64,000 bases of DNA from Cytospora piceicola (GCA_023375675.1 JALQBC010000055.1:1-64000); one strand, 5' to 3'. Shown: positions 42,840 to 54,767, counted from the stretch's first letter. Notes: generated by a model from the sequence alone, not told the origin. Made by a program: numbers and translations.

Positions 42840-44806
42840 TCGTGCTGATGTTCAAAACGTCTGACTGACTGATAATGAGTTTCTTGGCTGAAGCTGGGGA
42901 GGAGTAGGGTGAAGTATTCGCGGTGGTATATGTCTGTGGAGAATAGAAGAGCACAAAAGGTGAAGACTTGGGATTTGTTGTTTGTTTGTGAGGGTGGACT
43001 GTGTTTGGGTGAAGAAGATGAGCGAAGATCGGGATTGGGGGTATATTGGGATGGATGTGGTTTAAGGCAGGTCAGGTACTCTATGTATTGTAAAGGGGAA
43101 AATGACCCTCCCACGAGCCAAAATAGGGTACCTGGGTACGTCCATACTGATTATAGCTGGTCCAGCTGCCGAGCCCACTTGGCGCTATCCACCAACTGCA
43201 CATGCGGGAACGCTTCTTTAGTTTCTTTATTAGGTGACGTTTAGGCTGGTTTAGGGGGGGCCACCTTGGGCCGCTGACAGGTGCATATGCCCTAAATCCA
43301 GGGACTTGACTTGACAGCCCCCGGCAAGCAAAAAGAAAAGGGGAACAAGTATCGAGGACATGGTCACCCGGAATGAGCACGACAACAACAGCCAGGCCAG
43401 TGCAACTGTTTTTTTTTCTCTCTTCTCTTTTCCCACACGAGACTCGATTTGACTTGATATACTCGCCAGGACTCCCTGAGGGTCATCGGCAAATATCTCG
43501 AAAGAAGGACGAATGCAACCGTCACCTGGTCAGCAATCTGGTTTGAAACAGTGCCTACTTCCCCAATGAGCAAACCATGAAATGCACACCTTTTCTTGAG
43601 TTATGGATTTACACTTCCGAATCAAAGCCCAGGTTAAATTGGGCACAAGGCTGTCGCCAAGGGTACCAGAGCGACCGGCCATGATCCTCTACCCTTTCAG
43701 CTTCTATGTTCAAGCTGATCTCGATACAACATTGATACAGGCCCCTTTTCCTAATCCTATATAGCAGGCCTGCGACCGCCGCTGACATGCTTGAACTCAG
43801 CCGTCCAGCCGCATCCGACTCGTCCTTGAATGTCACATTTACTCAGAGGCATCCCCCTGTTTCAACTTGATCTTTTCTCTATTAGGATGTTACTTTACCG
43901 TGCAGATATCGCGGAACGGAACCATGCAAGTAACTGATGATGCCCAGGAACGATCAGCCTCTGGTCCACTTGCTTTGGTGCTTTGGTCCTTGCTCTGCCA
44001 GTCTGCCTGGAACGAAAGTCCGTCTCCATAGGTAACTGCTCATGACCAGCAATGTCTTTGGTCAATCAGGCAACGTCACTTGAGGCCTGAACCTTTGGTA
44101 TCCAAGATTTACACCAGGGACTGCCTGTCACTTCTGCTCATGGTGTGGAGGTACTTGATGATATCGTAGGATTGATGGAACAGCCCCACGGACATTTGAA
44201 GTCAGGAGCCACTTTGAGATTGCAACCGTCATTTGCACAGACCCGCTGCTTATTTCCATGCTCATTTCTCGCATCGGGGCCGCGCACGCCCCTTTTCCGA
44301 CCCCGTTCATTAACAGACATCCGGATTAAAGCATCATGGTCCTGACCATAGGGCTGGGTGGCTCGCAGCTGGTTCAGAAACAAGCGGAATGCTATTAGTT
44401 TCCGGGATCTTGATGACCACAGTCCACCTGGATTCAATCCATGCCCATCTATGGGCCTGAGAACAAGCGAAACATTCCGCTCGCGATGTTGGCCAGCAAC
44501 CAGGATATGGGCATGTAATTTCTCAGATGGCTTCTATAGACCACAACCGTTGCAACCTGCATAGGTGGAGTTCTGTTGAACGTCCATTCCTTCTACCGGA
44601 TCGATATTGAGTACCTGGGTACCTAGGTTCTCATTTGGGTGGGTACATACCTAGGTACCTAGGTACTCAATGGTACCTATGTACATACTGGTTGAAGCTA
44701 TTTCTCTTCCGTCCGTAGACAGCTTCTCTGTCATCAGCTTGTCACAGCATCGCCCAGTGCCTTTTTCCTCTGTCATGCATCAACCAGCGCATCCTTTGCA
44801 AAAACT
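42840..44806. other. Gene-free stretch
   Basis: No convincing gene. It begins with the promoter of the coiled-coil gene. A dense TACCTAGGTA-type block lies at about 44614-44685, with at least four CCTAGG/TACCTA words in 70 bp. Confidence 0.5.
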
Positions 44807-45340
44807 CTAGCCTGTGTTCGCAACGCCAGTGTTGGGATTCTGCTCTTGACATGCAGAAGGGGTTATAATCCCATGATCACATGCCAGCAACGCCCTCTCG
44901 TCTCCCGGCATATGATAGTTGATCATAGTCTTCTGGTATAATTCCATCACCGTTGCTGGCCTCTCAACGCATGTCCCGTCATAGCTCTGGGCGTAAATTC
45001 TTCTAGAGGGACTCGAGTCAAATAAGACTTTAGCCCTAAAACAATATATATGTTTCGGGGTTGGGCTTGATGTCTCGGCAATTACGGAAGTTGAGACTTC
45101 TGTGGAAGCCAATCGATTGGGCCCCTCACAAACGGCTGACTTGAGATTTTTGAGCCCGTTGCCTCTCTTCAATAGACCCAAGGCCACGGTCGAGGGACCG
45201 CCTCCAAGAAGGCTTGTTTCGGTCATGTCATTCGAATAAGACAGTAGTAGTACGGAGATGGGGACAACAGGTCCTCTTTGTAGGGGGTCTGATCGTCTCT
45301 CTCGGTGTCGCCATGATGGCAGAAGTGGGCTGGGGTGCAT
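44807..45340 (-). CDS. Doubtful small ORF
   Basis: An open frame of 177 codons starts at ATG 45340; a second ATG at 45226 would give 139 aa. There is no signal peptide, membrane helix or known motif. The region RRIYAQSYDGTCVERPATVM looks moderately protein-like, but composition and context give no further support. It lies in an otherwise gene-free stretch and is listed only so that it is not overlooked. Confidence 0.18.
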   Translation of the reverse strand: MHPSPLLPSWRHRERRSDPLQRGPVVPISVLLLSYSNDMTETSLLGGGPSTVALGLLKRGNGLKNLKSAVCEGPNRLASTEVSTSVIAETSSPTPKHIYCFRAKVLFDSSPSRRIYAQSYDGTCVERPATVMELYQKTMINYHMPGDERALLACDHGIITPSACQEQNPNTGVANTG

Positions 45341-46242
45341 TACCACACAGAAACAGCAGCATCATCATAGTACCACAGTACACGTCACAGCCCCAATTCC
45401 ATATGTGCATTTATACTTATTGATGTGTTGGCCATCAAAGATGCCCACCTGTGTATCGAAAGTGCCCCATGGCAATTAGGCACAGCAAATATACCGGAGG
45501 ATGAGAGACGGATTGAATCAATGATCAATGAACTTACCCTCATTTGTTGGTAAAGACCAGATATGCTATACCAGACGCCACTTGCCTATGTACGTAGATA
45601 CGGCTAGGAAATCAAACGAAAACGGCCCAGATGCTGGTCGACATGAATGTGAACCGATTAAAAGTGTGGAGGTTGGCTTTATTTCAAGCCGCAAGCCGCA
45701 AACCGCTGGAATCCAAAGTTGACCACAAAGAATCCATCCAATGATCCAATGGAATAAATCCCCCTTGATCGGAACTAGCCGAGGTCGGCCAGCCCGGCAT
45801 TAGCCGTAGTGTTATCTTATCGCAGACCTTCCCAATCACATCGGCTTATCGGCTTATCGGTCTATCGGCCTGTCGGCCCAGTCGGTCTGCAACTCCAAGG
45901 CCAACAAAGCACAACAAATACCAGGAAGGCGCGGCCGGCATTTTGTCACGTGCTGAGAAAAGCCCAGATCGCGAACTTCAGCATCGCAGTCGCAAACGGC
46001 AAACAGCCTCGATATCCACATCCAATCCCATGACATCATTCAAATAGCCATCAGACCAGTTCTGGGTGTTGGATTCAAGCCATTCGTACGAGTTTACCCC
46101 GTGTCCTGGCGCGTTTTTGGCCCATGAAAAGCGACTCGACTGCTAACCACGCGAAAGGAGCGCGCAGACCGTGGCGCCCCTTCATCTATTGTTGCAGCGG
46201 CGAGACTCTCCCCTCGGCGAATGGGGAGGAGGAATCTGGGGG
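45341..46242. other. Upstream region of the BRD8-like gene
   Basis: No gene is seen. It contains the 8-mer tandem repeat listed at 45841-45880. A frame open from a GTG at 46171 continues into the BRD8-like protein but has no ATG before 46243. Confidence 0.5.
45841..45880. repeat. Five tandem copies of a TCGGCTTA-type 8-mer
   Basis: The units read TCGGCTTA twice, then TCGGTCTA, TCGGCCTG and TCGGCCCA. They lie about 360 bp upstream of the BRD8-like start codon. Confidence 0.75.
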
Positions 46243-49200
46243 ATGATTAACGCGACATCATATACCCCTCTCGAGTCGCTATTGTTATTCACCTGGATCC
46301 GGACCAATGGCCTTGATGCCTTCGAAGCCGCCGCCTTTCCGAAACTCTCCCACCATCTTATCAATCACGACTCCGTCAAGCAGGACCCCACTTATGATGC
46401 GTCGCGACTGAACCCCGACTCGCTCCAGGAGCTTTTCCTGCATCTATTGCAGGAAGAGCTGAAGGACGAAGCCGTTGTACAGCAAGATGTTGCCCCCGGT
46501 GATGCACCGCTGTCGCCGAACAGCAGGAAACGAAAGCGTCCCGGCTCCGCATCTCAAATAAAGACTCTACACGAAGCCCGACAACATGCGCACATGCTAC
46601 CCGATGCTGAGGCCAAGCTTTACACGAGATACAAGGAGAGGACGGCGCAAGAGCTATGGGAACAGGACCAGGAGTTGCGTCGGCTCGAGGAGGAGGTCCG
46701 TCAACTAGAGCAACAGGAGAGACAGGCAGTCGAGGCAAAGACCCAGCGCAAGAGCCTCAGTGCTGCTCCAAGTGCAGCCGCCAGTCCTGTGCGAGAACCG
46801 AGCCGTCCACCGAGCGCTCCGCAGCCTGGTGATGCCCAAAGAGCGTTCCGGCAACCCAATGGGACACCTGGCCCGCCTTTACTACCACCTACACCGATTC
46901 AAAGTACCGCGCCGAACAATGCTGGACCGCCGTTGCCTCGACAGATATCTCCAGTCCGACCAGTTGGGTTTCCGACTGGCCATCAGCCGCCCGTTCAGTC
47001 CCCGGTTCTGCATTCAGGTCCTTTTGCTCAGGGTGCTGTCGGAGCTCACGGTTCTCCCAAACCACCAAATGCTCCTACGCCGGTCCTGCAACCCCCACAA
47101 GGTTTCCCTCCATTATCGCCTCATCCGGGCCAGGCGCTGTCCAGCACACCACCGACGTCCGATGTTCTGCAGAGACCAGATAGTGCTTTGAAACCAAGGC
47201 CTCCGTCTCAGGCACCGCCGACTCAAGTGCCCGTCCCGGGGCCCCTCAAATGGGAACCTCCGTACCAGCCACTCCCAGTCCTTCAACAACAGAGACCGCC
47301 TCAGAACATCCCGCAGTTTCCGCCGCCCAAGGGACAGCAACATCCTCATCCACAGCAATGGAGTCCACAGCCTCCGTTGCAGTACCCACCCCCTCCTCCT
47401 CCCCACCAGCAAGGGTTTAATCAGCAGCAAGGGCCGCCAGTACCACGACCAATTTTGGTCGCGCCTCAACCAGGTGGACATGTTCCTCCTCCACTGCAGC
47501 CTGCGCCTATGAGGGCTCATTCGGGGTCTCCAGCTCCTATGCAGCAACAACAGCGCCTTTCCCAGGGACCTTCCCCATTACATGGCCATGCGCGCCCACC
47601 ACAGTCGCCTTACCAGCACACTCAACAGGTCTTTCAGCCCCCGCAGCCTCTGCCCCATCAAGCCCGGTTCGCACCCCCGAATGTATCGTCTACCCCACCT
47701 CCGCTCTCTCCTGCCAATGTAGCACCACAGCAATGGCAGAAGCCAGGCACGCCCACTCAACCCCTTCCCCCGGGGCCTCCCCAGGGTCAGCAGCCGTCAA
47801 CATCGATGCCTCCCCTTCCGCCCACAACACATGTGCCACAATATAACCCACCTTTTCCCCAACCTCCTCGACCAGCAGCCGTACCACAACATATTCTCCC
47901 GCAGCCTGTCGGTAGTACCGGGGCAGGGAGTCGACGTCCGCACCCGATACTTCCGCACACCCCGACTACGAAACCTCCTGGTTTCCCCGGCCCGCTCGGC
48001 AGCGGTACCAGATGGAAGACAACTCAACCGACACCGTCTACTCCAGGGCCCAGTGTCGGCGAACTAGCAAGTCCCGCCTTTGAGCCCCTTAGTCCGGTCC
48101 TACAAAGTGCCAGCTTACCAGCGACATCGGCCCAGCCATCGCCCACCAAGCCGTCGAAGCCATCAGACGCCGATGCATCGAGCGCCAAGAAATTAGCGAG
48201 AAGGCCCCGCAGCACACAGCGTGGACTGGATGCCCGCGAAGGCTCTCAGAGAAGAACGTCATCCGTTGCGTCAGCGAGTGCGGCTACTCTCGAGGTAGAC
48301 CTGGATATCGTCACCAAGGTTAAGCGCGAGGAGGCGACTCCCAGGCCGCTTGAGGAAGCGGGTGATATCACTGCTGATGAGAGCATATCTGGCCGGCGCC
48401 AGCCGCATTCTCCTCTTGTAGCAAGAATGCCTGGCAAGCGCAAGCGTCAAGATTCGACAGCGTCCGACCATTGGACAGCACCTGAGAATCGGCCTAGGGT
48501 GCCTCCGTCCCCACCAGGCATTCCTACTCATGTATTATGGACTCGTGGCTTCCCTCGGGTTAGCGTCTCGACTTTGGACCAAATCTCGGGCCACAAGCAC
48601 GCGAATATGTTCTCCCATCCCATTCGCGAACGAGACGCGCCGGGTTACAAGACGATTGTCTTGGGCCCGACGGATCTCAAGTCCATCCGGGCGGCGATCA
48701 CCGCCGGAAACAAGGCAGCTGCTACCGCCGCTGCCGCACTTCCAGGAGGCGACCCCGGCACTACCAGCGTCTGGCTCCCCATCAGCGAGGAGCTCGTACC
48801 CCCACGCGGCATCATCAACAGCTCGCACCTCGAGCGTGAGCTCGTCCATATGTTCGCCAACGCCATCATGTACAACCTCGACCCGTGCCGTGGCCCGGGC
48901 CCGGCGTTCATGAAGGGCAGCGGGCGCGGCGGCAAGGGCGCGAACGAGAGCCACGCGCACGGGCAGGGCGGCCACGGCGGCGGTGCCGACCCGGGCTTCA
49001 TCGGGTACGCGGTCGACGAGAACAGCGTCGTCAACGACACCCAGGCGATGTTCGCCGAGGTCGACAAGCTGCTCATGGAGCTACGCTCTACGGAGGCGCA
49101 GTCCGGGCCCGTGCCGCTGCCCCCCGGGGCCGTGCCGGCCAGCGAGAGGCTGGCGAGGGTGGCCCCGATTGCCGTGGCCGCATCGGTCGAGACGCCGGCC

Positions 49201-49314
49201 TCGACTTCTGGGGGCGGCGGGGCGGACGAGGACGAGGGGGAGGAGCACCATACGGATCGTGAGACTGAGGGGACTGGTAGCTCGGTGAAGAGGCGGAGGA
49301 TTGGCCGTGGTTGA
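46243..49314 (+). CDS. BRD8/Bdc1-like bromodomain protein (putative NuA4 subunit)
   Basis: A single exon encodes 1023 aa from the first in-frame ATG (46243). The N-terminus SYTPLESLLLFTWIRTNGLD and the following helices match the small N-terminal domain of BRD8-type proteins. A KRKRP basic patch and a charged coiled coil come next (about residues 120-185). Roughly 400 residues of proline/glutamine-rich linker follow. The C-terminus has bromodomain hallmarks: ISGHKHANMFSHPI, GYKTIVLGPTDLKSIRAAI, and MFANAIMYN with the acetyl-lysine-binding asparagine. The AB loop is enlarged and the BC loop carries a glycine/histidine-rich insert. BRD8 and S. pombe Bdc1 are subunits of the NuA4 histone acetyltransferase, so a nuclear chromatin role is inferred. 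A basic KRRRIGR tail is a possible nuclear localisation signal. The true start could lie upstream if an exon was missed. Confidence 0.8.
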   Translation: MINATSYTPLESLLLFTWIRTNGLDAFEAAAFPKLSHHLINHDSVKQDPTYDASRLNPDSLQELFLHLLQEELKDEAVVQQDVAPGDAPLSPNSRKRKRPGSASQIKTLHEARQHAHMLPDAEAKLYTRYKERTAQELWEQDQELRRLEEEVRQLEQQERQAVEAKTQRKSLSAAPSAAASPVREPSRPPSAPQPGDAQRAFRQPNGTPGPPLLPPTPIQSTAPNNAGPPLPRQISPVRPVGFPTGHQPPVQSPVLHSGPFAQGAVGAHGSPKPPNAPTPVLQPPQGFPPLSPHPGQALSSTPPTSDVLQRPDSALKPRPPSQAPPTQVPVPGPLKWEPPYQPLPVLQQQRPPQNIPQFPPPKGQQHPHPQQWSPQPPLQYPPPPPPHQQGFNQQQGPPVPRPILVAPQPGGHVPPPLQPAPMRAHSGSPAPMQQQQRLSQGPSPLHGHARPPQSPYQHTQQVFQPPQPLPHQARFAPPNVSSTPPPLSPANVAPQQWQKPGTPTQPLPPGPPQGQQPSTSMPPLPPTTHVPQYNPPFPQPPRPAAVPQHILPQPVGSTGAGSRRPHPILPHTPTTKPPGFPGPLGSGTRWKTTQPTPSTPGPSVGELASPAFEPLSPVLQSASLPATSAQPSPTKPSKPSDADASSAKKLARRPRSTQRGLDAREGSQRRTSSVASASAATLEVDLDIVTKVKREEATPRPLEEAGDITADESISGRRQPHSPLVARMPGKRKRQDSTASDHWTAPENRPRVPPSPPGIPTHVLWTRGFPRVSVSTLDQISGHKHANMFSHPIRERDAPGYKTIVLGPTDLKSIRAAITAGNKAAATAAAALPGGDPGTTSVWLPISEELVPPRGIINSSHLERELVHMFANAIMYNLDPCRGPGPAFMKGSGRGGKGANESHAHGQGGHGGGADPGFIGYAVDENSVVNDTQAMFAEVDKLLMELRSTEAQSGPVPLPPGAVPASERLARVAPIAVAASVETPASTSGGGGADEDEGEEHHTDRETEGTGSSVKRRRIGRG

Positions 49315-50630
49315 GACTGATTCGTCGAGGCAGTCATGAGGGATTGACCAACCTTGTTTATGGGGTTCCAAGGGTCTGGTGAATAAACTTTGATGACCTT
49401 TTGCAGTGTAGCATCTCAGGGGCAGAGGAAGTTTGACACGCCCATGCGAGTAACTGCAAGTCGGATATCTGTACAAATTATGTTACTTGAAATTCGAGAG
49501 CGAAGAAGACACAAATGTGTCTACAACACTGCAATGATTACTATTATTGACGAATGAACTGGACCGCATGCATTGGCAGACTGCCCCTTGAAGTGATAGC
49601 GTGTTGCCTCTTCGGGTGGCTACACGTAAACAAGCGGAACCGATCGTACCGGAGAGTTGGTGGAACGCAGCCACGCGTGACGACGACACCAAGGCAAGTA
49701 CAGTCACAAGGGTCAAGCTCTCCCCAGTGATCGAATGCAGAAAATGTTGTGGACAGTCCATCCAGCAGCCCTACCTACTTATAGTCAGCAGCCCTCCGGT
49801 TGTTACCCCTGGACCCCTCGCTACTTGGCGGTCGAGAAGGAGCACTCCAGTTCTGCGTACTGGTTGAAGAACTGATGAACCCCCGGAACTGTTGTCAACC
49901 AACCGAGTGTTGGGACTTGTACGATGTGAAGAGAGGGATGTGTAACAAGGAGGCATCGCCGGGATGATGGGGTTGGATCAAAGCACCCTGCAGGTCTTCT
50001 GCGTATGGAGATTCTGAATGACCTCGAGCTGAGCCAGACCAATTCAGAGAATAGAAATTTGATTGGTAATTGGTTACGTTAATGAGTTCAGTGCACACAT
50101 GGCGAACGAGTTTGAATGGGTGAAGTTGGTACTGAAGAGCACGGTATATTTTGTTCTGGGAATCTGGTATTTGGAAGCCCAGGCCAATGCCTGACACGAA
50201 GGCTCCAAAGTCGCAAGGTATCGTGAATCTACCTCACAACGCAAGGTTCCGACCAGAGTTTTGGGGACCGCCACGGATGGCGGAGACCCAATGTTTGTCT
50301 TGGCCTTGCCTTTTGCACACACGCAGAGATGGGGTGGCTGGCTTAAGGTCCGATCACCACAGCTCCGCATGTATCTACGCACAACTCCTCCGAAGTGCTA
50401 TTCCCTCCAACGCGATACCACACTTGTAAGACTACCAGGCGCACATATTGAAATGCTTTACGCCTGCTATAGGGACGAGAAGATGACCAGGGAATACGTT
50501 CATGAGTTCATTGTATGCGGCAGATTGGGAGCTGAAGGATCCAGCAGTGATGTATCAGATGCTGTAGGCGATCTGCATGCAACGCTGAAGACGGTTCGTT
50601 GCGAGACTGGGAAGGCAAGAGATGAACAAC
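49315..50630. other. Intergenic between convergent genes
   Basis: This contains the 3' flanks of the BRD8-like and RRM genes. Short open frames only; no gene is seen. Confidence 0.6.
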
Positions 50631-51431
50631 CTAGTAAGGCTGCTCACGGCTGGAGCCCTCACGCTCTGTAGTGAAACGTTAGTTCTGGTGCCAACTCGCA
50701 TCGATTCAAGAATTCAGGATATAGACTTACCACCGCGCCACTGCCTCTCACCACCGCTGCGCTCGCCGCTGCGCTCACCGCTGCGCTCACCACCGTCGTA
50801 GCGGCGTCCGGAGTCGCGGTACTGGCCACCGCCGCGGCTGAAGCTGCCACCACGGTAGCTGCCACCTCCCTCACGGTCACCACGGCCACCGAAGCTGCCA
50901 CCGCCACCACGGCCACGGCCGAAGCCGCCACGGCCACCGCCACGGCTGAAGCCGCCACCACGGCCGCCACCCTCACGAGCGGTAGCTTTGTCAACGCGGA
51001 TGTTACGTCCGTCGAGCCTGTGATTCAAAAAGTCAGTCATAGTTACATTGAGTCGACAGAGGGCATATTCAGCTTACTCAGAGTCGTTCATCTCAGCAAT
51101 GGCGGCATCGGCGCAGGAGTCAGCGGTGGCACCCTCCTCCTGGGTCTCCTCGAACTGGACGAATCCGTATCCGCGGCTGCGGCCGGTCTCGCGGTCCTTA
51201 ACAACGAACTGCAAAACCATCAATATTATAACTCAATCGGAAACCGACAGCTAACTGCTGCGGCGAGGGAGGATGTACTAACGGCAGTCTCGATCTTGCC
51301 GTACTTCTCGAAGTGCTCAGTCAGGGACTGCTCGTCCGTGGACCAAGAGAGGCCTCTGGAAGGGATATTAGCGCAGAACAAGAGGATTGTAAAACCGGCG
51401 GAGAAACTTACCCGATGAAAAGCTTAGACAT
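50631..51431 (-). CDS. Glycine-rich RRM RNA-binding protein
   Basis: Five exons (51431-51412, 51355-51283, 51208-51078, 51017-50731, 50665-50631) give 181 aa. A single RRM occupies residues 1 to about 80: RNP2 KLFIGGLSW, RNP1 RGYGFVQF, and final strand LDGRNIRVDKA. The rest is an RGG/FGG/GYR-type glycine-arginine-rich tail. It includes three tandem GERS repeats (about 155-168) and ends SSREQPY after a last 35-nt coding exon. The layout is that of the small GRP/CIRP class, which binds and chaperones RNA, often with stress- or cold-dependent levels. RGG tails are usual substrates for arginine methylation and for condensate formation. The first exon is only 20 nt of coding sequence. If the last intron is retained, the tail ends GGKSIS instead. 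Confidence 0.93.
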
Positions 51432-52673
51432 GGCGATAGAGGTTGCTGAGAAGAACCTGGTAGATGATTAAAATTTGGATGTCCAGACAAGGGCAATCTG
51501 GGGAAGTCTTGATATCACGAGTTTCGCAAGCAAAGCAATGAAGTGGGGCAAAAGGACGATAAGCGAATAGACAGATTGATGGGATGTGAAGTTTTGAGTG
51601 GTATTGGTGAAGGAGTGAGAGCAGTAGTCTACATGTATGTAGGGTAGCGCGAGACTGGCCAGCAATGCTAGCAATGCTGGCCATTGTGCAATCTCTGCCC
51701 TGTCAGGGCCGTTCTTCGCCACCAAAACCTTCGACAGATACGACCGACGAGGAAAAGGAGTCAAATTGGCCCCAAAAACCAGGGCAAATGCAAATACAAC
51801 AAGTGTAGTAGAAACAAGGGAGACAAAACAGGAAGCTTGATGACTTGGATCGCGAGAATCAATCAAGACCTCGCGTGTCCGCGTCGATGGCTTCCCGCGA
51901 CGGCGCGACGAATGGATTTTGGATTTGGAGAGTTGGAGTTGGGCGCCATTTACCTGGGGGTGGAAGAGGCGAGAGTAGTGGCTGAAGCAAAAGTTCGCGT
52001 TGCAAGGGATCGAATAAACATTCCGGAGAGTCGAGAATCGAGGTAAAATTCGGGATAGTTGATGGACAAGGTGGTCTATCAACTTGAAGATGTGTGGTGA
52101 ACAGTAGGAGGAAGGACAGGAAGGAGCAGAGGGGGGACGCGGGACAACCATAAAACTTTTTCTCACGTCCCCTAGCGCTGCGCGCGTCTGTTGCTGACTA
52201 ACCCTTCAGCCGCCCACCACGTGCCCGTGCCAAGCCAAGGCCATCTGGGCAAGTACGTACCTAAGTACTGGGCAACCAACGAGAACCAAGCAAAGCTACG
52301 TAGTCAAAAATACAAAGACACCCTCACAAACCCCTTCCTTGGGAACAATCCCAGCCTGAATAGCCTCCTTTTCGCCAGATTTGGGACTCAAGCCGGCGAA
52401 GCCAGCGACACCCAGATGGCCCCAAATCACACGGCATGTCCTGCTATGGAAGAAAACGTGTAAATGCCTCCATGAAACGTCTCACACAGAGCACAAGCAC
52501 CTGTCCGTCTGCCATCCGCCACCGGGCCAAAACCACCTGGATTGATACATACAGTGACGTCGTACCCAGCAAGGTGGCCCAGCATCACATCATCATCCTG
52601 GATCCCCAGGGTAAAACCAGTTTTCCACAAGGCGTTGGAGCAAAACGCTGCTGATCACGGGGTTGGCTCAGCT
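51432..52673. other. Intergenic, RRM gene promoter and HSPA12-like 3' flank
   Basis: No gene is seen. Pyrimidine-rich runs on the minus strand upstream of 51431 fit the RRM gene promoter. A TACCTAAGTA block lies at 52252-52272. Confidence 0.55.
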
Positions 52674-54767
52674 TCACACAAGCTCCGCGTTGACAGTATT
52701 GTACTTCCGACCTTGCGTCTCGAACGTCAGCATTCTCTCGCAGTATGCTTGCAGCGCATTACGCTTCACGCGTCTCACTCACCATTGTGGACAAGTCTGT
52801 ATGATGTCGAAGCCGAATCATCTACTTGGGTCAACATCTGGGCCGTAATGTCACCCCTCCCTACCACGTTTCCAGGAGATATTGTCGGGGGTGGAAGGAG
52901 GGCCCAACTCACAGCAAATCTCAATATGGCAATCAATCACATAGTACATATTGCCATCCGCACCTTGGCGTTGAGTGATCTGGTTGTCGGGAATGTGAGA
53001 CAGATCCGCTTCGACAATACAAAGTGTCTTCACGTTGTCGTTCTTGGCCAGCGGAGCGACATCGGAGTCCTTGTCGCTGAAAATGTCCAACAGGATATGG
53101 TTGGGCCGTCCCCACAAGACATTGGAACAGATGGCAAATTCTTTTGTGAAAGGCTGTGATTCCGTCACAGGATCGCCCTGCAAGAAAGAAAAAAAAGGGT
53201 TAGAGAACTTGGTATCGGGATATCTGGAAACGGTGAGACTTGAGGCTCAGTGCAACGTACCCTCTTGATGAACCACTGCATCACATCCACCTCCCACCTC
53301 GCATTGTAGCCATCCCATCTCGTCTTGTCGTGAAGCTGAGCATGCACACGGTTATTGTATGCAACGGACAGTTGGAATCCGTAGTGCTTCCTGGCCTTGC
53401 GATCGACAACCTTCATGACGGCAGCTCTCTCCGGATTGACTTGGGCAAGGCCCTTCATGACGGCTCCTTCAACAACTGCTGTCCAGGCATTTTCAGGCTG
53501 CAGAATTGGAATGCTGTTCCCCACGTGGACTTCTAGTCTTTCTCGCAAATATGTGGACTGGCCGAATCCCCCGACGAGAATGATCGCCTTGATGCCAACC
53601 TGGGTAGCGGCTCTTTGGTCCGTAACCAGTTTCAAGATCTTCAAAATGACTTCCTCGAAGATCTTGTAAACGGTTGGCGCGGTTACGTACCAATAGTTGC
53701 GCCTAATCTTCAAATCCTTGTTGTCTTCAAGACCGACAACTGGGAAACTGTACTCCGCAGCCGGAAGATCTGCCAACGTGAAGCGACGTTTCACCTAGTT
53801 ACTGTCAGCGGAATTGCTGAGGATGTCTCCTGAAGGCCGAATGACTTACTACTCGTTCCCATTTCTCGAGACAACGTTTCACCATCTCGTCCCCAAATCC
53901 ATCCTCCTGCCGCAGCGTTCCAATAAGCATTTGCTCAAAGCGACCGTTCAGGAACGCCGCACCACAGGCACCCCCTGAGCCCTGAGCGGCCTCACTGACC
54001 TCCAGGCTTGGGTGAAGGCCTTTGACCCGATAGCTGATGAGGTCAACGGTACCACCACCCGCGTCAACGACGATGAAGCAGTCGTCCTCCCTCAGATCAT
54101 GCCTTGGCATTTTCTGTATGACACAAGTTGCGGCCGCCTCGGGCTCGCTGATTGCAATGACCAAATTCCTTCCCTGAATGTTCATGGCCCGCTCAAACGC
54201 ACTGACTGTACGCTGTTTGGCTCGGTCACTCCAGATGGCCGGGATTGTGAGGACGAACTGGAAAGGAGTTGTGTCCACGATCACATCACCGATCTGGCGT
54301 CTAAGGTACTGGATGATGTATGTACCAAGGCCCGTCAAGTAGTCTGTGACTAACTTGTCAATGTCTTGTCCGAGCAGATTCCCCTTAATGAGGTTAGAGC
54401 CGTCCTGGAGCCTTTCCACATGCTCCGGGTCCAGTGCACTTGAGGCTCGGGTTAGTAAACCTGGATGGAAATCTCCGAAAGACGAGCTGTATCATACTCA
54501 CAGTTTGAAGCATTCATATACATCATCACGAGGTGCGTCCGGTGCGACTTGCAAGCCCCATACGAAGTTGCCGTCATCCGTGTAGCGCAGCTTGGTTGGC
54601 ACCTTTCCGGAAGTCTCATCCTTCCCAGAATGATTCTGCCAGACACGCATCACATTGATGGAGTCGGGTCGATGGCTCACTGCCCAGGCGACTCCAGAGA
54701 AGGTGGTGCCAAAGTCGACTCCGACGATGATTTTCTGTTCGGCAGGCCCGCCAAAGTTGGTAGCCAT
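52674..54767 (-). CDS. HSPA12-like Hsp70-family ATPase
   Basis: Four exons are clear or probable: 54767-54502, 54438-53850, 53794-53261 and 53177-52913, then a last exon at 52747-52674. The total is 575 aa. The nucleotide-binding fold is intact: phosphate 1 loop IIVGVDFGTTFSGVAW (from about residue 13), phosphate 2 loop VVDAGGGTVDLISY (about 212), and adenosine motif LVGGFGQSTYLRERL (about 358). There is no Hsp70 substrate-binding domain or EEVD tail. This matches the divergent HSPA12-type proteins, which are greatly expanded in filamentous fungi and mostly unstudied. The 3' end is uncertain. A 42-nt segment (52824-52783) could be an extra exon, though its downstream intron would be only 35 nt; or the gene could end at the stop just after it. 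It is divergent from the coiled-coil gene at 56.1 kb. Confidence 0.86.
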
